A DNA stretch of 64,000 bases from contig NZ_JAMXHT010000001.1 in assembly GCF_023955655.1 (NCBI RefSeq), forward strand, positions 761,601-825,600, read 5' to 3'. The position numbers and the translations under genes are program-made. Shown here piece by piece: positions 60,456-64,000 of this stretch; the first letter of the stretch is position 1; the number at the start of each line of letters is the position of its first letter. Under the pieces are notes generated by a model. The model ran no database searches and was not told where the DNA came from. It saw nothing but the letters and a program-made list of their open reading frames with translations. This DNA comes from Ralstonia soli. Its GTDB lineage: Bacteria > Pseudomonadota > Gammaproteobacteria > Burkholderiales > Burkholderiaceae.

Positions 60456-60947
60456 ATGAAATCGATGCGTCGTATGACGAAGCGTGTCCAGAAGGGCTTC
60501 ACGCTGATTGAACTGATGATCGTGGTGGCGATCATTGGTATTTTGGCTGCCATCGCTATTCCGCAATATCAGGACTACACGATTCGCGCTCGCTTGGCGA
60601 AGGTGACGGGAGCAGTCGAGCCCCTGAAGACGGCAGTGGCTGAGTACTCCCAATTTAACGGTGGTGACCTGTCGGCGCTTACGGCCAGCAATTGGACTGG
60701 GGGGCAAACCGCGGGTGGATTGGGCCTCACCGCAGCACCGACCACCACGAACGAAATCTCGGGTTATGCCCTCACCGCTGCGACCGGGGCCATTGTCGTG
60801 ACGCTTCAGAACATCGGTTCCTGTGGCAATGGCAAGACGATTACCTTTACGCCGGCCGCCACCGCCGGGAGCAACGTCATGAAATGGACCGTGACGACAA
60901 GCGCTACTACGGCACCGTGCACCACGGAAATTGCCAAGTGGGTGTAA
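60456..60947 (+). CDS. pilA: Type IV pilin PilA (copy 1)
   Basis: 163 residues, prepilin. The leader [14 protein letters not shown] is cleaved before Phe: [20 protein letters not shown] with Glu5. The N-terminal helix is followed by a globular domain with two cysteines (GSCGNGK and APCTTE) forming the D-loop disulfide. A GGGGG ribosome site is 5 bases before the ATG at 60456. It is the major-subunit candidate because of its sigma-54/PilR promoter, and it ends before a terminator. Confidence 0.95.
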   Translation: MKSMRRMTKRVQKGFTLIELMIVVAIIGILAAIAIPQYQDYTIRARLAKVTGAVEPLKTAVAEYSQFNGGDLSALTASNWTGGQTAGGLGLTAAPTTTNEISGYALTAATGAIVVTLQNIGSCGNGKTITFTPAATAGSNVMKWTVTTSATTAPCTTEIAKWV

Positions 60948-60958
60948 TTTGATGAGAG

Positions 60959-60987
60959 GCGCCCTTTCAAGGGCGCTTCCGTTTTTT
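60959..60987 (+). terminator. Intrinsic terminator after pilA1
   Basis: A stem GCGCCCTT/AAGGGCGC with a short loop, then TTCCG and six T. Confidence 0.85.
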
Positions 60988-61168
60988 GTGGATGATAAAA
61001 GCAAAGTGAGTATTTTGAGCTCATCTCGGAAGACTCTCGATTTTGCGTGGTCCACCGCTGTAAATCTTTGGTTTTTGGGGTGAGATTTTCGGAAAAAAGA
61101 GTTTTTTCGCGATGCAACTAAAGCGTGCATAGCATATTTTTCTATCCGAAAAAATAGGGTTACTCATA

Positions 61169-61660
61169 ATGAAAAAAGCACATATCGGGATCAAGCGTGC
61201 ACAAAAAGGCTTCACGCTGATCGAGCTAATGATCGTGGTCGCGATTATCGGTATTTTGGCAGCAATTGCGATTCCTCAGTATCAAGACTACACAATCCGT
61301 GCCCGCTTGTCGAAGGTGGTCGGAGCGGTCGAGCCGCTGAAGACTGCGGTGGCCGAATACGCCCAATTTAACGGCGGCGACCTGTCGGCGCTTACGGCAA
61401 GTAATTGGACGGGGGCGCAAACCGCGGGCGGATTGGGTCTTACCGCAGCGCCGACTAACACGAACGAAATTTCAGGCTATGCGCTCACCGCTGCGACGGG
61501 GGCTCTTGTTGTGACGCTTCAGAATATCGGTTCCTGTGGCAACGGCAAGACCATTACATTTACGCCAGCCGCCACTGCAGGGAGTAATGTTGTGACTTGG
61601 GCGGTCACGAGCACAACGACGGGTGCACCGTGTACCACGGAAGTCGCCAAGTGGCAGTAA
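61169..61660 (+). CDS. Type IV pilin PilA (copy 2)
   Basis: 163 residues, about nine in ten mature residues identical to copy 1, including [20 protein letters not shown] and the two cysteines. Differences cluster in the leader ([14 protein letters not shown]) and in the last 30 residues ([12 protein letters not shown] instead of [16 protein letters not shown] instead of AKWV). No sigma-54 promoter is seen upstream, and the spacer is A/T-rich, so expression differs from copy 1. Confidence 0.95.
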   Translation: MKKAHIGIKRAQKGFTLIELMIVVAIIGILAAIAIPQYQDYTIRARLSKVVGAVEPLKTAVAEYAQFNGGDLSALTASNWTGAQTAGGLGLTAAPTNTNEISGYALTAATGALVVTLQNIGSCGNGKTITFTPAATAGSNVVTWAVTSTTTGAPCTTEVAKWQ

Positions 61661-61681
61661 TTTAGAGGCCGCTTTTAATGG

Positions 61682-61711
61682 AAGCGCTCCTCAAAATGGG
61701 GAGCGCTTTTG
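61682..61711 (+). terminator. Intrinsic terminator after pilA2
   Basis: A 9-bp stem AAGCGCTCC/GGAGCGCTT, then TTTGC. Confidence 0.8.
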
Positions 61712-61886
61712 CTTTCCGGGTGAGTTGCTGTAAGCCGTGGAACGGCCGTGCACGCAACTGAACATCAGCCTGCACTCTTTCACTAACATTTGACTTGGCT
61801 GCTTAGGATAGCGTGAGTATGCAGTTTGCCAAGCCGGTTTGGGGTCCAGCGCCGCTGAATTCAGCTACACTACCTCGCCCCACAAG

Positions 61887-61908
61887 AGCGCCTTCGGGCG
61901 CTTTTTTG
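61887..61908 (+). terminator. Terminator-like hairpin just before the ligase gene
   Basis: AGCGCC/GGCGCT with a TTCG tetraloop, then TTTTTT, ending about 18 bases before the ATG at 61926. It could act as a leader attenuator of the ligase gene or end a short upstream transcript. Confidence 0.7.
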
Positions 61909-61925
61909 TTGTTCGCTACCTTCCC

Positions 61926-63665
61926 ATGCCGCGATCTTCTTCTCCGACGCCGTTGACCTGGATTGCCGTCGCCGCGTGCTGGTCCGTCCCGTTCCTGGTG
62001 GCGCCACACACCTACCCCATCCCCACGTTCTATTCCGAGTTTGCCGCGGCCGTCTGCTGGATCGCCTTTGCAGTGGCTACGCTAGGCGGCACCTGGAACC
62101 AGAAAACCCACCTCCCAACAGTCGCCCTGGCGCCGCTCGCGCTGATTGTCGTACTGCTCCTGCAATTGGCGATTGCGCCACCGCTGAATCCGTTCTTCTC
62201 GTTCGGTGCCATTGCCGCGCTACTTGCGGCCGCCGCCATCTGCGGGTTGGGCGCACGATGCCGAGACGTTCCTGGCGTGCTGACGGTCATTGCGGTTGCC
62301 GTCATCGTCGGCGGTTTGCTCACGGTCGCGATCGAGCTGCTGCAACTGTTTCGCGTGCCGAACCTGCCTGGCGATTTTTTCTCGATCAATCCCACGGGCA
62401 CAGCGCGGCGCATGTGGGGCAACCTGAATCAGCCGAACCACGTCGGCACGTACCTGGCGTTCGGGCTGGCCGCGTGCCTGTTTTTGGGCCATCGGCACAG
62501 GAAGTGGCTTGCGCTTCTGATGGTCGTCGTGCAGATGCTGTTGATCGGCATGGCGTTGACGTTCTCGCGTGTGACGTGGGTGCACATCGCGGTGATCGGG
62601 GCGTTGGCCGGCATTCCGCTGGCAGTGGAGGCAAAGGGCCGTGCCTGGCCGGTCAGGCTTGTTGCCCTGGTCGGGCCGCTGCTGCTGCTCGTGGTGGCAT
62701 ACCAGGGTTGGAACTGGGCCATTTCGTTTGCCAACGCAGCCTGGACGCTCGATCTTCCCGGCTCAATGGGGCAGCGCATGCAGGAGGGCGCCGGCCTCAG
62801 GCCCTTGCTGTGGAAACACGCATGGCACATGTTCCTGGCGCATCCCTGGCTGGGCGGCGGTTGGGGCGACTACGCGTGGAACCAGTTCGTGCAAACCGAC
62901 ACGGTTGGTCAGGTCGAGATGTCGTTGAACGCACACAACATCGTGCTCGATCTGCTCGCCAAGGCGGGTGTGGTGGGCTTGGCGGCGGTGTTTGCTCCGC
63001 TCGCGTGGTGGGCGCTGGATGTGCGCAAGCGGTTGCAGCAACCGGAGACGGTATTTCTGGGCGCAGTGGTTGCGGTGCTGATGGTGCATTCGCTACTCGA
63101 ATATCCGCTCCACTACGTCTTCTTTCTTTTCCCGTTTGCCTTTGTGTTGGGCTATCTGGACCATCGGCAACTGCGCCTGCCATCCGGACCCGTCGTGTGG
63201 ACACTTTCAGGCGTTGTCGTGATTTGTGGCGTGGTGCTTCTGGTGCGCCTTTGGGCTGACTACCGCGTGCTCGAACGGCTGTACTTCGCGCAAGAAGGGG
63301 CGGTCAAGCAACTCGCGAAAGCGCAGGGCAGTGGCCCTATGTTGCTCGCACCGTATGCCACGCTCATTTCGGCCATGAACGCCTCAGTCAATCAAGAAAC
63401 GGCCGCATCGCTGGAAGGGGGCGAGCAGCGTGCTGCGCAGTTTTATCCAGCGCCAGCCACTGTCCAGCGATATGCGCTGGCGCTGGCGTTCCAAGGCAAG
63501 AACGAGGCGGCGGTCGCTCAGATCCGGCGTCTGCATCACCATTACTGGACGGACTTTGCCGCGCAGACCGCTGTGCTACGGCAAGCATGCCAGCGCAACG
63601 CTGTCGAATTGAAGACGTTTTGCTCACGCCTGAAAGCGGATGGTCTGCTCGTCGGCGTAGATTGA
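61926..63665 (+). CDS. PglL/TfpO-type O-oligosaccharyltransferase (Wzy_C family)
   Basis: 579 residues from the ATG at 61926 (MPRSSSPTPLTWIAV). About 12 transmembrane segments. A periplasmic loop has MWGNLNQPNHVGTYLAFGLA, the conserved His of PglL/WaaL-like ligases. The Wzy_C core contains HPWLGGGWGDYAWNQF, and a C-terminal Wzy_C_2-type region lies at about 420-579. It would transfer an undecaprenyl-linked glycan to a protein in the periplasm. Its place right after two pilin genes parallels tfpO beside pilA in Pseudomonas and suggests pilin is the target (inference). General O-antigen ligase is less likely. Confidence 0.88.
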   Translation: MPRSSSPTPLTWIAVAACWSVPFLVAPHTYPIPTFYSEFAAAVCWIAFAVATLGGTWNQKTHLPTVALAPLALIVVLLLQLAIAPPLNPFFSFGAIAALLAAAAICGLGARCRDVPGVLTVIAVAVIVGGLLTVAIELLQLFRVPNLPGDFFSINPTGTARRMWGNLNQPNHVGTYLAFGLAACLFLGHRHRKWLALLMVVVQMLLIGMALTFSRVTWVHIAVIGALAGIPLAVEAKGRAWPVRLVALVGPLLLLVVAYQGWNWAISFANAAWTLDLPGSMGQRMQEGAGLRPLLWKHAWHMFLAHPWLGGGWGDYAWNQFVQTDTVGQVEMSLNAHNIVLDLLAKAGVVGLAAVFAPLAWWALDVRKRLQQPETVFLGAVVAVLMVHSLLEYPLHYVFFLFPFAFVLGYLDHRQLRLPSGPVVWTLSGVVVICGVVLLVRLWADYRVLERLYFAQEGAVKQLAKAQGSGPMLLAPYATLISAMNASVNQETAASLEGGEQRAAQFYPAPATVQRYALALAFQGKNEAAVAQIRRLHHHYWTDFAAQTAVLRQACQRNAVELKTFCSRLKADGLLVGVD

Positions 63666-63691
63666 GAAACTAAGCCGATCTCTCCAATTTC

Positions 63692-63717
63692 AAAGCGCCT
63701 CTTCGGCGCTTTTTTTA
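63692..63717 (+). terminator. Intrinsic terminator after the ligase gene
   Basis: AAAGCGCC/GGCGCTTT, 8-bp stem with a 5-base loop, then a run of T. Confidence 0.9.
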
Positions 63718-63840
63718 TAAGAATTGGATTAGGTTTTGGTGAAAATTGGTTGTGAACAGGCTAAAGGAGAATGCTGTCAATTAATCTCGACCCACCTCAC
63801 TTCTTCCCGATGAAGTGAGCTTTCAATTATGGAGAAATCT

Positions 63841-63909
63841 ATGCGGGTCAAGTATCAAAAAACGCTTCAGAATCGTAAGCGTGTCCCCAGCACCGTCTCG
63901 ACGGTGTGA
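63841..63909 (+). CDS. Tiny basic ORF
   Basis: 22 residues, MRVKYQKTLQNRKRVPSTVS and two more, from the ATG at 63841 with GGAGA about 5-9 bases upstream; an in-frame ATG at 63829 would give 26. Highly basic. Too short to assign; could be real or chance. Confidence 0.3.
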   Translation: MRVKYQKTLQNRKRVPSTVSTV

Positions 63910-63915
63910 AAGGAA

Positions 63916-63964
63916 GTTGCCAGAGTGATCCCCACCAAAAAGTAGTGGGGACCACAGTGGCAAC
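63916..63964. repeat. Compound inverted repeat
   Basis: Outer arms GTTGCCA/TGGCAAC and inner arms CCCCAC/GTGGGG, both perfect, with symmetric 7-base internal loops. It overlaps the possible GTG start at 63957. Confidence 0.7.
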
Positions 63965-64000
63965 AGAAGCACCGAAGAGACGTTCACGTAGAGGCATCCC
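63957..64000 (+). CDS. Possible start of a gene running off the right edge
   Basis: GTG at 63957 with GGGGA 5 bases before it opens MATEAPKRRSRRGI, a very basic N-terminus; the frame is open to the end of the window. Only 14 codons are visible, so this is tentative. Confidence 0.25.
   Translation, partial: MATEAPKRRSRRGI

Larger units (their letters stand above)
63718..64000. other. A/T-richer terminal stretch with hairpins
   Basis: The composition differs from the rest of the window. It carries the hairpin CTCACTTC/GAAGTGAG at 63796-63819, a small basic ORF, a two-part hairpin at 63916-63964 and a possible gene start. It may be the left edge of a mobile element or filamentous prophage continuing to the right. 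Confidence 0.4.

Noticed and set aside
60948..61168. Second sigma-54 promoter for pilA2
   Set aside because: No GG-N10-GC element of the right form was found in the spacer.

Overview
The window is chromosomal DNA of a betaproteobacterium of the Burkholderiaceae, most likely Ralstonia. The main reasons are high GC, the gene order amgK-lptD-surA-pdxA-rsmA, the order miaB-ybeZ-ybeY-corC-lnt-glyQ-glyS-gmhB-plsC, a RecA with the betaproteobacterial N-terminus, and type IV pilin beside a PglL/TfpO-type ligase. The species cannot be fixed from the sequence. No rRNA, CRISPR array or complete insertion sequence is visible; there is one tRNA.

Region 1 (1-7950) is envelope biogenesis and housekeeping: a partial AmgK on the minus strand, then lptD-surA-pdxA-rsmA on the plus strand, then an EamA transporter and gloA facing them. 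Region 2 (8000-11450) is a small two-partner secretion pair: a TpsB outer-membrane transporter and an unusually short TpsA exoprotein. Region 3 (11500-25730) is a long minus-strand housekeeping run. It contains a YgjP-type metallopeptidase, plsC, gmhB, glyS, an uncharacterised exported protein, glyQ, lnt, corC, ybeY, ybeZ and miaB, interrupted by a gene for an exported protein with Thr-Pro, Pro-His and Gly-His-Asp repeats.

Region 4 (25800-38250) holds an FAD oxidoreductase, an OmpW porin and a probable fatty-acid oxidation operon: TetR regulator, acyl-CoA dehydrogenase, long FabG-like reductase, MaoC hydratase, thiolase, acyl-CoA ligase and a DUF1571 protein. Region 5 (38300-45100) holds rhlE-srkA, pirin and a divergent LysR gene, a strongly structured non-coding stretch ending in an intrinsic terminator (candidate small RNA), an orphan OmpR-type response regulator and a cupin. 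Region 6 (45000-49810) is oxidative catabolism: an FAD monooxygenase cut by an in-frame amber codon, a TetR regulator, a Baeyer-Villiger-type monooxygenase, an alpha/beta hydrolase and tRNA-Met.

Region 7 (49850-54350) is an MHS-family transporter and a response regulator-histidine kinase-DUF4212 operon. Region 8 (54400-60260) is recA-recX with a LexA box and attenuator, a DUF2889 gene, sucC-sucD and a TerC-family protein. Region 9 (60290-63720) is a pilin locus: two tandem, nearly identical pilA genes, the first with a sigma-54 promoter and a PilR-like site array, followed by an O-oligosaccharyltransferase gene. The last 280 bases look foreign: they are A/T-richer and carry strong hairpins and tiny ORFs, possibly the edge of a mobile element.

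The best candidates for something undescribed are the structured RNA at 43561-43732, the repeat-rich His protein at 20403-21713, the miniature two-partner secretion system and the right-edge element.
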